A stretch of 47,788 nucleotides of DNA from Chloroflexota bacterium (GTDB lineage: Bacteria > Chloroflexota > Anaerolineae > B4-G1 > DUEL01). The stretch spans positions 1 to 47,788 of the forward strand of contig JADBJJ010000021.1 of assembly GCA_014874475.1 (NCBI GenBank), written 5' to 3'. Below the pieces are notes generated by a model. That model was not told where the DNA came from. It made no database searches and saw nothing but the letters and a program-made list of their open reading frames with translations. The translations under genes were made by a program, and so were the position numbers. This document shows, piece after piece, positions 8,819 to 17,527 of this stretch (its first letter is position 1; every line of letters begins with the position of its first letter).

Positions 8819-10675
8819 ATGATCCGCAAATCTCTCTCTTTGGTCCCTTGTATCCTGCTTCTTGTCTCTTTCCTTTTCCTCTTTTTGATCCCCACCCCTG
8901 CCTCGGCCCAGTCCAAGACCTTCGTTTGGGAGCGGCTGGATGTGGAGATAACTGTCCTGGAGAGCGGGGATTTTCTGGTCCAGGAGACCCAAATCATCCG
9001 GTTCACTTCCGGGACTTTCACCTACGGCTACCGGGCCATCCCGGCCAGTCGCCTGAATTCCATCCGTGATATCCAGGTCTGGGAGGACCAGCAACCCTGT
9101 CCGGTCTCCGTTACCCAAGAGGAGGGGGAGTATCGGATTCGCTGGGAGATGCCCGCCCCTCGCCGCGATTCCCGCCACACGTATATTCTGCGGTACGTGG
9201 TCAGCGGCGGTCTGCGCTACTACGAGGGAGGCGACCAGTTGTGGTGGAAGGCCGTCTTCCCCGACCGGAGTTTTCCGGTGCAGGCCTCTCGGGTGACGGT
9301 GCGGCTGCCGAAGGGGGCGGTGGTGGAGAAGGCGGCGGCCTACTCTGCCGAAGCGACCGTCTCCGGCATCGGGACGAACACGGTGGTCTTTGAGGCGCAG
9401 GAGGTGCTGGACCCGGGGCAGGAGATGGAGGTGCGAGTCCAGTTTCCCCACGGGGTGGTGGCCGGGAGCGCGCCGGCCTGGCAGATCGCAGAGGACGCAA
9501 AGCCGATTATGAACCTGGGGCTGGGGCTCCTGGGCGGCCTCTTCACCATTGGGGGGCCGTTGCTGGTGCTCCTGCTCTGGTACCTGCGGGGGCGGGACCC
9601 GGTGGTGAGATTGCCCACAGACTATTTAACAGAGCCGCCGTCGGATGCACCGCCGGGGGTCGCTGGCGCGCTGGTGGACGAGAAGGCGGATATGCAGGAC
9701 GTCCTGGCGACGCTGGTGGACTTGGCCCGGCGCGGCTACCTGCAGATTGAGGAGCAGACTACGCGCGGGTGGCTGATGGCCTCGTCCGATTTCATCTTCC
9801 GCCGGACAGATAAGCCGGACGACGACCTGCTGCCATACGAGAGATTGCTTCTGGACCGCCTAGTGGGTCGGAGGGGGGAGCGTCGCCTGGCTGAATTGAA
9901 GAACCGGTTCTATACGGCCATTCCCGCCATCCAGAAGGGCATCTACCGGCAACTGGTCCAGCGGGGCTACTTCCGGACCTCACCGGAAACCATCCGCAGC
10001 CATTACACGGGCCTGGGTGTAATTGCGCTGTTCCTGACGTTCATTGCAGGGGCGTGCATCGGCGGCCCGCTGATAGGGACGACGGGCGCGGCGATCTGCC
10101 CGTTCATAGGCCTGGGGGTGACCGCGGTGGCCCTGATGATTGTCGGGCGGTATATGCCGGTCAAAACCCGCAAAGGGGCCGAGGAGACTGCCCGCTGGCG
10201 GGCCTTCAAGCGCTACCTGGAGGAGATGGAAAAGTACACCGACGTCCGGGAGGCTACCGACCAGTTTGAGAAGTACCTGCCCTACGCTATTGCCTTTGGT
10301 GTTGACCGGACCTGGGTCCGACGGTTCACCCAGGTGGAAGGGACGCCCATGCCGCTCTGGTACATCCCATCTCCGGCCTATTATGGAGGTCGGCCTTATA
10401 CCCCTGCAATGGGCGGGCACGGGCGGGGCCTGGCGGCTCCTGCGCCCGTGGGCGCACCGGGTGGGATGCCCTCGCTGGATAGCATGAGCCGCGGGCTGGG
10501 TGCCTCTCTGGATGCCTTCTCCAAAGGTCTGGGTTCCATGCTGGATACCGCTGGCAGTGTCTTCGTCAGCGCGCCCTCCTCCCGCAGTGGAGGCTGGAGC
10601 GGCGGCTTCGGCGGTGGCGGCGGCGGAGGCGGCGGTGGCGGCGGTGGAGGAGGCGGTGGCGGCGGGTTCGGATAG
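8819..10675 (+). CDS. DUF2207 membrane protein with Gly-rich tail
   Basis: The product is 618 aa. A signal peptide (about 1-30, ending TPASA) is followed by a beta-rich DUF2207 domain (WERLDVEITVLESGDFLVQET) and a transmembrane segment near residue 235-260. Next come a cytoplasmic stretch (MQDVLATLVDLARRGYLQIEE, winged-helix-like) and two further transmembrane segments (about 400-445). The protein ends in an almost pure glycine tail, coded by a GGC/GGT/GGA run at about 10605-10670. GGAGGAAAT precedes ATG 8819. DUF2207 proteins sit with SPFH and zinc-ribbon genes in other bacteria. It is first gene of a four-gene set and is probably a membrane anchor. Confidence 0.85.
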   Translation: MIRKSLSLVPCILLLVSFLFLFLIPTPASAQSKTFVWERLDVEITVLESGDFLVQETQIIRFTSGTFTYGYRAIPASRLNSIRDIQVWEDQQPCPVSVTQEEGEYRIRWEMPAPRRDSRHTYILRYVVSGGLRYYEGGDQLWWKAVFPDRSFPVQASRVTVRLPKGAVVEKAAAYSAEATVSGIGTNTVVFEAQEVLDPGQEMEVRVQFPHGVVAGSAPAWQIAEDAKPIMNLGLGLLGGLFTIGGPLLVLLLWYLRGRDPVVRLPTDYLTEPPSDAPPGVAGALVDEKADMQDVLATLVDLARRGYLQIEEQTTRGWLMASSDFIFRRTDKPDDDLLPYERLLLDRLVGRRGERRLAELKNRFYTAIPAIQKGIYRQLVQRGYFRTSPETIRSHYTGLGVIALFLTFIAGACIGGPLIGTTGAAICPFIGLGVTAVALMIVGRYMPVKTRKGAEETARWRAFKRYLEEMEKYTDVREATDQFEKYLPYAIAFGVDRTWVRRFTQVEGTPMPLWYIPSPAYYGGRPYTPAMGGHGRGLAAPAPVGAPGGMPSLDSMSRGLGASLDAFSKGLGSMLDTAGSVFVSAPSSRSGGWSGGFGGGGGGGGGGGGGGGGGGGFG

Positions 10676-10764
10676 GCCGCAATGGGGGGATAGTCGTTCA
10701 CAAATGATCGGCGGGACCAAAGAATCCCGGAGTGTGCTCTGGGTTCCTTTGTAAGGAGGAAATT

Positions 10765-11265
10765 ATGACCACTGGCCGTACCCTGGGCCTGATTCTCATC
10801 ATTGGAGGTGTCATCCTCTGCGTGCTGATCGCGGCGGTCAGCCTCACTTCCGCCGAGACAATCGGTGGGCGCGTGCTGGGCGCGGTCCTGGGGGCGCTGC
10901 TGGGCGCGCCGATGGCGGCCATCGGCGCTTTCATACTCATCCGAAGCCAGCACGAGGCGCGGGAACTGGCCGTCGTGGAGCAGCAGAAGAAACTCCTGGG
11001 CATGGTGCGCGCTCAGGGCCGCGTCAACATCGCCGAGGCTGCTCTGGAATTGCGGGTCAGCCGGAATACCGTCCAGGAGTGGGTCTACGACCTGGTCAAC
11101 AAAGGGCTCTTTACCGGCTACATCAACTGGGACCAGGGCGACCTCATCTCGGTGGATGCCGCGCAGATGCGCACCAACAAATGTCCCCACTGCGGCGGCG
11201 AACTGGAACTGGCGGGCAAGGGCGTGGTCCGGTGCCCGTACTGCGGAACGGAGATATTCCTGTAG
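10765..11265 (+). CDS. Membrane protein with winged-helix segment and C-terminal zinc ribbon
   Basis: The product is 166 aa from ATG 10765, preceded by AAGGAGGAAATT. Two transmembrane segments (about 8-30 and 36-58) are followed by a short helix and a winged-helix-like region (GRVNIAEAALELRVSRNTVQEWVYDLV, two motifs). A zinc ribbon follows, with CPHCGGE and CPYCGTE. This resembles the zinc-ribbon partner YdjG found with SPFH proteins. The helical part may bind protein rather than DNA, since it is tethered to the membrane. It is second gene of the envelope operon. Confidence 0.7.
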   Translation: MTTGRTLGLILIIGGVILCVLIAAVSLTSAETIGGRVLGAVLGALLGAPMAAIGAFILIRSQHEARELAVVEQQKKLLGMVRAQGRVNIAEAALELRVSRNTVQEWVYDLVNKGLFTGYINWDQGDLISVDAAQMRTNKCPHCGGELELAGKGVVRCPYCGTEIFL

Positions 11266-11361
11266 CCGGCGTATGTCGCAAGGAGCATTGTGTGACGCTG
11301 GATATCAAGCGGCTTGCTCCGTGAGCCTGCAACCTGATGCGACCTGAAAGGAGGAATCAGC

Positions 11362-11895
11362 ATGAGCGACCTGTATAAAAAGGTCAGCGAGGCCCGAACC
11401 GGGTTGGAAAAACTGCTGGGGCAAATTCCCGGATACAAGGGCTACAAGGAAAAGGAGATGCGCCGGGAGTCCGATAAACTCCTGCGCCAGGCGGTGGTCA
11501 CGCGCATGAGCGCTCAGCGCCGCCGAATGAAGGAACTCCAGCGACGGCTCATCAGTGCCGGCCGCATAGAGTATCTGGATGACCTGGGCGTGGCTATTAC
11601 CCAACTCCAGACCTTCATTGACCGGGTCCGACGGGCCACCTACGGCTACAGCGGTCTTTTTGATGCCGTTCGCGTCCGGGAGGAGGAACTGGACCGCCTG
11701 TATGACTTTGACCACCGACTTCTGGAGTACGGGGACCGGCTCTCGGCTGCGCTGGACACCCTGGAGGTCGCCATTCCCAGCGGCGAGGGGCTGGCCGACG
11801 CGCTGCGCGCTGTCCAGAGCATCTGCGGAGAGGCCAATGACACCTTCAGTATGCGGGAGGAGGTCATCCTGGGCGTCTCCCAGACCACCGAATAA
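11362..11895 (+). CDS. Coiled-coil protein of the SPFH operon
   Basis: The product is 177 aa, highly charged and predicted almost entirely helical. It has no signal peptide or membrane segment. AAAGGAGGAATCAGC precedes ATG 11362. Regions such as RRRMKELQRRLI and VREEELDRLYDFDHRLLEY look like coiled coil. I do not recognise a named family. Its place between the zinc-ribbon gene and the SPFH gene is where some relatives carry a PspA-like protein, so a peripheral membrane-scaffold role is a fair guess, not a demonstrated one. Confidence 0.65.
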   Translation: MSDLYKKVSEARTGLEKLLGQIPGYKGYKEKEMRRESDKLLRQAVVTRMSAQRRRMKELQRRLISAGRIEYLDDLGVAITQLQTFIDRVRRATYGYSGLFDAVRVREEELDRLYDFDHRLLEYGDRLSAALDTLEVAIPSGEGLADALRAVQSICGEANDTFSMREEVILGVSQTTE

Positions 11896-11919
11896 AGCGA
11901 TCTGCGAAAAGGAGGCACA

Positions 11920-12960
11920 ATGGCACGGGTTTTTGACATTATTGAACTATCCGATGAGATGGCCGGCGACATTGTCCGGCGTTTTCCGGAGCAGGGTTCC
12001 GGGGACTTCCGCATCGGCTCCCAGGTCATCGTCCGGGAGAGCCAGGCCGTCGTCTTCTTCCGGGATGGGAAGGCTCTGGACGTCTTTGGGCCAGGGCGAC
12101 ACACCATCACCACGGCGAACATTCCCCTGCTGGTGAATCTCATCGGCAAGGCGTTCTCCGGCCAGACCCCCTTCAAAGCGGAAGTCTACTTCGTCTCCAC
12201 GCGGGAATTTCTGGACTTGAAGTGGGGGACGCCGGAGCCTATCACCATCCGGGACGCTGTCCTGCGGATGGCCCGCCTGCGGGCGTTCGGCACGTTTGCC
12301 ATGCAGGTTGCCGAGCCGCAACTCTTCGTCAATCAGATTGTCGGCGTGCAGCGGCTCTATCGTACTGCGGATATTGAGCGGTTTCTGCGCAGCATCATCA
12401 TCACCAAACTGACCGACCTGCTGGGCGAGTTGGGCCGCTCCATCCTGGACATCCCGGCGATGATAGAGGAACTGGCCGCGGGCGTGACGGCCAAAGCGGA
12501 GCCGGACTTCGCCGCGCGGGGGCTGCTCCTCAAGTCCGTCTACATTGAATCCATCAGTCCGACAGAGGAGACGGCCAAAGCCATCGACCAGGCGGCGGCG
12601 ATGGGCGCCATCGGCGATATGGATGCCTACCTGAAGTACCAGGCGGCGCTGGGGATGAGGGAGGCTGCCCAGCAGGGCGGGGCCGGCGGCCTGACGGGCG
12701 CCGGGGTCGGCCTGGGAGCCGGCGCGGCAATGGGCATCACTATGGCCCAGATGATGGGGCAGGCTATGCAGAAGCCCGCGCAACCCGCTGAGCCCGCAGC
12801 CGCGCCAGCGGCCCCCAAGACCCCGCAGACAGCCGAGGAGGTTCAGGCGCTGCTGGATAACCTGGACGCCCAACTGGCCAGCGGGGCCATCTCGGAGGCG
12901 ACCTACCAGAAACTCTACGCTAAATGGGAGGCACGGCTGAAGGAACTGCAGGGAAAGTAG
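11920..12960 (+). CDS. SPFH-domain protein (YdjI-like) with C-terminal SHOCT-like segment
   Basis: The product is 346 aa. It starts 25 bases after the coiled-coil gene with AAAGGAGG in front. The SPFH core covers about 25-225 (IGSQVIVRESQAVVFFRDGKALD, FGPGRHTITTANIP, FGTFAMQV). A Gly/Ala-rich flexible stretch follows at about 250-305. The C-terminal helical piece (LDNLDAQLASGAISEATYQKLYAKW, two halves) resembles a SHOCT motif. It has no N-terminal membrane helix, so it probably needs partners for membrane attachment. Bacillus YdjI works with YdjG and YdjH in the PspA anchor complex; the same job is inferred here. Confidence 0.85.
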   Translation: MARVFDIIELSDEMAGDIVRRFPEQGSGDFRIGSQVIVRESQAVVFFRDGKALDVFGPGRHTITTANIPLLVNLIGKAFSGQTPFKAEVYFVSTREFLDLKWGTPEPITIRDAVLRMARLRAFGTFAMQVAEPQLFVNQIVGVQRLYRTADIERFLRSIIITKLTDLLGELGRSILDIPAMIEELAAGVTAKAEPDFAARGLLLKSVYIESISPTEETAKAIDQAAAMGAIGDMDAYLKYQAALGMREAAQQGGAGGLTGAGVGLGAGAAMGITMAQMMGQAMQKPAQPAEPAAAPAAPKTPQTAEEVQALLDNLDAQLASGAISEATYQKLYAKWEARLKELQGK

Positions 12961-13041
12961 GTAGGGGTATCCCGGCTCTTGCTTCCTGCTTCTTGCTTCT
13001 CCCCTCCTGCTTTCTCTGACCTGCATCCTGGGAGGGTCTCT

Positions 13042-13695
13042 TTGGACTCCATCCCTGCATGGGCGCTGGCCAACGCGGTTTCTGCCTACGCGATTGTCCT
13101 TTGTGGCCTGTTCCTGCTGGCCCTGACGGCGTTGATGGCTCCACAGCCCTGGCGCTGGTGGGCCGTCTACGCCGGAGTGCTCATCACCGGCATCCCCACC
13201 GTCTGGTATCACGGTTTCGGGGAGACGTTGACGGCCGGATTCTTTGATATCGGCACCAATCTGCTCCTGGTGTGGCTGATCCAGGTGGCGGTTCTGGGGG
13301 ATTATTACAGTCGCCGGACTCGCCGGTGGGTCGCCGGGACAACCGGAGCCCTCATCCTGCTGTTCCTGGCCTGGAAACTGGCCGTCGGGCCGCTATCCCG
13401 GGTCAATGCGCTCTCCTTTGGGGATTTCGGCGGCTTCCACGTCGGGGAGGTCCTGCTGATTCTCAACGCGTTTCTGGGAGTGGGGTTGCTCTACGCGCGG
13501 TTGAAACGCATCCCGCCTCATGCTCGTCCCCTTCTCTACCTGATGACGGGCATCTTTCTGCTGGGGCTGGGGCTGGCGACAGCCTCTAATCAGCAGGTGG
13601 ATTTCCGCATCCTGGCCTATCATGCCACCTGGCACATCGTGAGCGCGTTCGGTTTCCTGGCCCTCTGGGCCTTCAATCAAGCGCGGTTCGGGTAA
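13042..13695 (+). CDS. Ceramidase-like (CREST superfamily) membrane protein
   Basis: The product is 217 aa with about seven hydrophobic segments. I chose TTG 13042 because GGGAGG lies 6 bases upstream; no ATG is near. Conserved polar residues within membrane segments, TVWYHGFGETLTAGFFD near the start and LAYHATWHIVSAFGF near the end (His-x3-His), match the metal-binding pattern of alkaline ceramidase and related CREST proteins. An amide hydrolase acting on a lipid is likely, but the substrate is unknown. It lies 81 bases after the SPFH gene and may be cotranscribed. The gap holds a pyrimidine-rich CTTCTTGCTTC tract. Confidence 0.55.
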   Translation: MDSIPAWALANAVSAYAIVLCGLFLLALTALMAPQPWRWWAVYAGVLITGIPTVWYHGFGETLTAGFFDIGTNLLLVWLIQVAVLGDYYSRRTRRWVAGTTGALILLFLAWKLAVGPLSRVNALSFGDFGGFHVGEVLLILNAFLGVGLLYARLKRIPPHARPLLYLMTGIFLLGLGLATASNQQVDFRILAYHATWHIVSAFGFLALWAFNQARFG

Positions 13696-13758
13696 GTGGA
13701 TGCAGAGAGGGGCGCAAAGGCTTCGCTTTCGCTCCCCTCTCCCGTTGATAGTAAAAAC

Positions 13759-13784
13759 GCCAGGCACTTCCGGAAATGCCTGGC
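13759..13784. terminator. Palindrome of the CCAGG family acting as bidirectional terminator
   Basis: GCCAGGCA and TGCCTGGC flank a 10-base loop. TTTT follows on the plus strand and TTTTT on the minus strand. It lies between the end of the ceramidase-like gene and the 3' end of tRNA-Pro, which face each other, so it can serve both. Confidence 0.75.
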
Positions 13785-13797
13785 ATTTTGTTGTTAG

Positions 13798-13872
13798 TCG
13801 GGGCGCGGGGATTTGGACCCCGGACCTCAGCGTCCCGAACGCTGCGCGCTAACCGGACTGCGCTACGCCCCG
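13798..13872 (-). tRNA. tRNA-Pro (anticodon CGG)
   Basis: The 75-base gene folds as a full cloverleaf. The acceptor stem is CGGGGCG/CGCCCCG, the D arm is GCGC..GCGC, and the anticodon stem CAGCG/CGCTG holds loop TTCGGGA, placing CGG at 34-36. The T arm is CGGGG TCCAAAT CCCCG. Discriminator is A. CCA is not encoded. C1-G72 is allowed for proline tRNAs. Confidence 0.95.
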
Positions 13873-13883
13873 AATGCGCCGGT

Positions 13884-13912
13884 ATTATAACGGGGTTTGG
13901 CGATTTTGGCAA
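13884..13912 (-). promoter_or_regulatory. tRNA-Pro promoter
   Basis: On the minus strand, TTGCCA (13907-13912) and TATAAT (13884-13889) have a 17-base spacer. The expected start, about 13877, is a few bases before the tRNA 5' end at 13872. Confidence 0.8.
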
Positions 13913-13917
13913 GCGGC

Positions 13918-16464
13918 TCAGATCAGCCGCGCTCGCGCCCGCGCGCTCACATAGTCCATCCCCCAGACCATCGCCACAATGGCCCAGGTGGCTGTCCCCG
14001 CTGCTGCATACTGGTTCAGCCCCACCCAGACCCGGAACTGCTGGCCGATGCCGCCTCCGCCGACAAAGCCGATGACGGTGGACATGCGGATGTTGATGTC
14101 CCACTGGTAGAGAATGTAGGCCAGAAACCGGGGCACCAGTTGCGGGAGAATCGCGTACACCAGCACCTGCAACGAGTTGGCCCCGGTCGCAGTGACCGCT
14201 TCCACCGGTCCCGGATCAATCTCCTCAATCGCCTCGGAGAAGAGTTTGGCCAGGTTCGGGATGTTGTTCAGCGCCAGAGCCAGTACTCCGGCGAAGGGGC
14301 CCAGTCCCACCCAACTGGCGCAGATGACGGCCAGAATCATCGGTTCTACGGAGCGCCAGAGGTTGAAGACGGTGCGCGCGGCGAAGTAGACGGCCCGTCC
14401 CACCGGCCCGCGCCCCATCACGTTGCTGGCCCCCAGGAAACTGAGGGGGATGGCAATGATAGACCCCAGGGTAGTCGCCAGCAGAGCCATCAGGAGGGTG
14501 ACCAGGGAGAGGTTGACGGTGGTGACCAGGGCCTCGCTGGGCTGGTATCCGCCGATGACCTGTTTCCAGGAAATCTCCACTTCGCCAGCCGTGCCCTCTT
14601 TGGCTTCCATCAGCGGGTGGACCTGTGTCTCCAGGCGAAGGTTGCCGGCCCCATCTGTCCGGCAGCAGTTCTTCTTGATTCGCAGGAAACTGCCATCGGG
14701 CAGCCGCCAGCGGACGGAGACATCGGTATTGGCGGGCAATCCTTCGCCGGTGATGACCAGCGGGTCGCCGGGAGCGCCGCAGGAAAGGGAAAGGGCGACG
14801 CGCGGCCCCTCGGCAGGAGGAGCGGTGAGCGCCGGCGCGGCTCCACAGGGAACCACCAGCGGGGCTGTCACGCGGCTCTCCACTGTCGGGCGGGTCAACA
14901 GGTCGGGGAACAGGAACGCCCGGGTGATGCGCAGACCAGCGGGGGCGCCCTCCACCAGCGCCGGGAGGTCAACCTCGGCCACGCCCCAGGACCAGATGAA
15001 AAGGGTCAGGAACAGAACGGTCGCCACAGCGGGCACCCCGTACCGCCGGAGGATACCCCGCTTCGGCCCGCCGGGACTGCCCGCGATAATCCGCTCCCGC
15101 AGCGCCGCGCTGACGTAATCTAGCAGGGCCACCACCAGGACGATGGCGATGATGGCCGTTGCCATAGCATTGTAGCGGCTCAGGCGAATCCACTGGATAA
15201 TCAGGAAACCCAGCCCGGTGTTGCTCACCAGCCCGATGACGGTGGACATACGCAGGTTGATGTCCCACCGGTAGAGGGTGAAGGCCAGGAAAGAGGGCAT
15301 GAACTGCGGCAGGACGGCGTAGACGACCGTCTGGGTCCAGTTGGCCCCGGTGGCTCGCACCGCCTCTACAGGGCCGGGGTCAATCCCCTCTATGGCCTCG
15401 GAGTAGAGTTTCCCCAGCGCAGCGATAGAGTGCAGCAGCAGCGCCAGCATCCCGTCAAAAGGACCCAGCCCCACCCAGACGGCGAAGATGATGGCCCACA
15501 TCAGCGTCTCTATGGAGCGGACGATGTTCAGAATCGTCCGCACGATGTAGTAGACGGCCCGGCCAACGGGGTGGCCGCCCATTAGGTTGCGCGCGGCCAG
15601 AAAACTGACCGGAAGGGCGAAAATGGTCGCCAGGACGGTGGCAATGAAGGCCAGCGCAATCGTCTCGCCGATTTTCTCTATGACCAGCCGGAGGGTCTCC
15701 GTGGGCTGGAGGGAGCCGTAGGGCCGGTACTGGCGGGCCTCAATGCGGTGGGTCTGGGTCTCGCCGGGGCCGGGCCGCCGGTCCAGCGGGACAGAAGTGG
15801 GGGGAACCCGGATGGTGATGCGGAAGCGGCCCTCGTCGTCCGCCGGCACCACTAGCGGCACCCCCTCCTCCAACACTCGCTGATAGTCCCCAATAGGGTT
15901 TTGCCACCAGATTTCCACGTCCAGCCCAGGGAGGAAGCCCTCGCCTTCCAGAGTGACGGTCTCCCCCAGCGCGGCACAGGGGACGTCGGTGGTCAGGCGG
16001 GGCTGCTCGCTGGCCTGGCCTTGGGGTGGGGGGAGAGGGGTTATGCAGGGGACCTGGAAGGGGAGGTGCCCGATGTGGCTCTCTTTCGGGTACTCCATCA
16101 GTTCTGGGCGCACCAGGGCCTGAACGATCGGACGGATGGACGGCCAGCCACTGACCAACCGTTCAGGGTGAATCTCCGTCGCCCGAATCCCCAGCGCATA
16201 GACGATGAACGCGGCCAGCAGGAAGGGAGCGACGGTGCCGGAGGAGCGATTCCGAGCCGATTGGATTGCGTCCCATACTCCCCAGAGCCAGAGTGCCGCC
16301 AGCGGCACGAAGAGAAGGGGCGCCTTTTGCCAAAGGACCAGTCCCCCCAGGACCGCGACCGTCGCCAGCAGCCCCAACCCCCGGCTCTGCTGACCCTGGA
16401 CAATCTGGCCGAGGCCGGGAAGAAGCAGGGACAGGAGGGGAGCCAGACGTTTCTCTGCCCTCAT
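13918..16464 (-). CDS. phnE: Double phosphonate-type ABC permease (two fused PhnE units with beta domains)
   Basis: The product is 848 aa, about three times a normal PhnE. Residues 1-95 hold several transmembrane segments, starting with a PGLGQIVQGQQSRG motif. An extracytoplasmic beta domain (about 120-255, LGETVTLEGEGFLPGLDVEIWW) is followed by permease 1 (about 260-460, EAA loop SEAIEGIDPGPVEAVRATGA near 355-374). Then comes a transmembrane segment and a second beta domain (about 545-640, GDPLVITGEGLPANTDVSVRW), then permease 2 (about 645-848, EAA loop near 744-762). Fusion lets one chain supply both halves of the channel. The ATG overlaps the phnC stop by 4 bases. Substrate (phosphonate, phosphite or other oxyanion) is unknown, as no C-P lyase genes are seen. 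Confidence 0.85.
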   Translation of the reverse strand: MRAEKRLAPLLSLLLPGLGQIVQGQQSRGLGLLATVAVLGGLVLWQKAPLLFVPLAALWLWGVWDAIQSARNRSSGTVAPFLLAAFIVYALGIRATEIHPERLVSGWPSIRPIVQALVRPELMEYPKESHIGHLPFQVPCITPLPPPQGQASEQPRLTTDVPCAALGETVTLEGEGFLPGLDVEIWWQNPIGDYQRVLEEGVPLVVPADDEGRFRITIRVPPTSVPLDRRPGPGETQTHRIEARQYRPYGSLQPTETLRLVIEKIGETIALAFIATVLATIFALPVSFLAARNLMGGHPVGRAVYYIVRTILNIVRSIETLMWAIIFAVWVGLGPFDGMLALLLHSIAALGKLYSEAIEGIDPGPVEAVRATGANWTQTVVYAVLPQFMPSFLAFTLYRWDINLRMSTVIGLVSNTGLGFLIIQWIRLSRYNAMATAIIAIVLVVALLDYVSAALRERIIAGSPGGPKRGILRRYGVPAVATVLFLTLFIWSWGVAEVDLPALVEGAPAGLRITRAFLFPDLLTRPTVESRVTAPLVVPCGAAPALTAPPAEGPRVALSLSCGAPGDPLVITGEGLPANTDVSVRWRLPDGSFLRIKKNCCRTDGAGNLRLETQVHPLMEAKEGTAGEVEISWKQVIGGYQPSEALVTTVNLSLVTLLMALLATTLGSIIAIPLSFLGASNVMGRGPVGRAVYFAARTVFNLWRSVEPMILAVICASWVGLGPFAGVLALALNNIPNLAKLFSEAIEEIDPGPVEAVTATGANSLQVLVYAILPQLVPRFLAYILYQWDINIRMSTVIGFVGGGGIGQQFRVWVGLNQYAAAGTATWAIVAMVWGMDYVSARARARLI

Positions 16465-17237
16465 CCGCGTTCCATTCCTCCGCCGACGGTGACCATTTCC
16501 GCCTCTTCGCCGTAGACTTCCTTGAAGCGCTCGCGGGTGAGTTCCTTCGGTTGGCCCTCAAAGACCAGCATCCCGTCCTTGAGGCCGATGACCCGGGTGG
16601 CGTAGCGGTGGACCAGGTCAAGAAAGTGGAGGCTGCAGATGACGGTGATGCCCGCCTCCCGGTTCAGTTGCTCCAGGTACTGGAGAATAGAGTGGGCCAG
16701 GACGGGGTCCAGGCTGGCGACAGGTTCGTCGGCGAGGATCAGTTGGGGCTCCTGCATCAGGGCGCGGGCGATCCCTACCCGCTGCTGCTGGCCACCGGAG
16801 AGTTGGTCGGCCCGGCTGTGGATTTTATCGGCGATGCCCACCCGTTCCAGCGCGGCCACGGCCCGCTGATGGTCCTCCGATGGAAAGTAGTGGAGCAGGC
16901 TCATCCAGGGGTTGACGTAGCCCAGCCGCCCGGAGAGGACGTTGGTTAGGACGGAGGAGCGCCGCACCAGGTTGAACTGCTGGAAAATCATCCCGATATG
17001 ACGGCGGATGCGGCGCAGTTCCCGGGGGCTGGCGGCGGTGATATCCACCCCGTTCCAGATCACGCGCCCGGAGGTAGGCTCAATGAGCCGGTTGATGCAG
17101 CGCAGGAGGGTGGATTTCCCGGAGCCGGAGAGACCGATGACGGCCAGAAACTCTCCCTCGGCGACGGTGAAACTGACATCCCGGAGCGCTACCGTCCCGT
17201 TGGGGAAGATTTTGGTCAGGTGTTGGACTTCCAGCAT
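16461..17237 (-). CDS. phnC: Phosphonate-type ABC transporter ATP-binding protein
   Basis: The product is 258 aa from ATG 17237 ([15 protein letters not shown]). It energises the importer formed with the double permease and PhnD. Walker A is [10 protein letters not shown]-loop FQQFNLV, signature [13 protein letters not shown], Walker B LILADEP, and the switch His lies in SLHF. The length is normal for PhnC. Upstream in-frame codons encode nothing family-like, so the later start is preferred although its ribosome binding site is weak. Its stop overlaps the permease start. Confidence 0.9.
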   Translation of the reverse strand: MLEVQHLTKIFPNGTVALRDVSFTVAEGEFLAVIGLSGSGKSTLLRCINRLIEPTSGRVIWNGVDITAASPRELRRIRRHIGMIFQQFNLVRRSSVLTNVLSGRLGYVNPWMSLLHYFPSEDHQRAVAALERVGIADKIHSRADQLSGGQQQRVGIARALMQEPQLILADEPVASLDPVLAHSILQYLEQLNREAGITVICSLHFLDLVHRYATRVIGLKDGMLVFEGQPKELTRERFKEVYGEEAEMVTVGGGMERG

Positions 17238-17347
17238 AGCGGCTTTATGGTAACCGTTTAGCCCGGTGGAAAACGCTTTTTCCGGGCACTCTATGTCACA
17301 TGAATGAGTGGGTTTTCTGTTGAACATGATTGGGGCGGGGCGACCGC

Positions 17348-17374
17348 CAGGGGCAACCCTTACGGTTGCCCCTG
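17348..17374. terminator. Strong hairpin between phnD and phnC
   Basis: CAGGGGCAACC and GGTTGCCCCTG form a perfect 11-bp stem with a 5-base loop. There is no T-run on either strand, so it may be a processing or stabilising hairpin rather than a terminator. The 290-base gap 17238-17527 holds this and the hairpin at 17477-17517; nothing else was recognised. Confidence 0.45.
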
Positions 17375-17476
17375 CAGACACCTCTCACGGGCATAGCATT
17401 GGGCGAAGCGTGAAAGCCGACCACTGGCCGCAGGCCCAGGAAGGGTAACTTTCAACCCGCGCGGGTCATTCATTCA

Positions 17477-17517
17477 GGACCGTGCCAGGCATTTTTCAAA
17501 AGAGCCTGGCACGGTCC
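17477..17517. repeat. CCAGG-family palindrome after phnD
   Basis: GGACCGTGCCAGGC and GCCTGGCACGGTCC pair over 14 bases around a 13-base loop. It sits 10 bases beyond the phnD stop. It may weaken transcription into phnC or protect the phnD mRNA 3' end, as REP elements do between binding-protein and transporter genes. Confidence 0.65.
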
Positions 17518-17527
17518 GTTTCTGGTC

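Noticed and set aside
11947-13212. 421-codon minus-strand frame opposite the SPFH gene
   Set aside because: Antisense shadow of a clear SPFH frame; low-complexity Arg/Gly/Gln product.
13897-15123. 408-codon plus-strand frame opposite the double permease
   Set aside because: Third-position GC pattern and homology motifs (EAA loops) lie on the minus strand; the plus frame has no ribosome binding site or domain.
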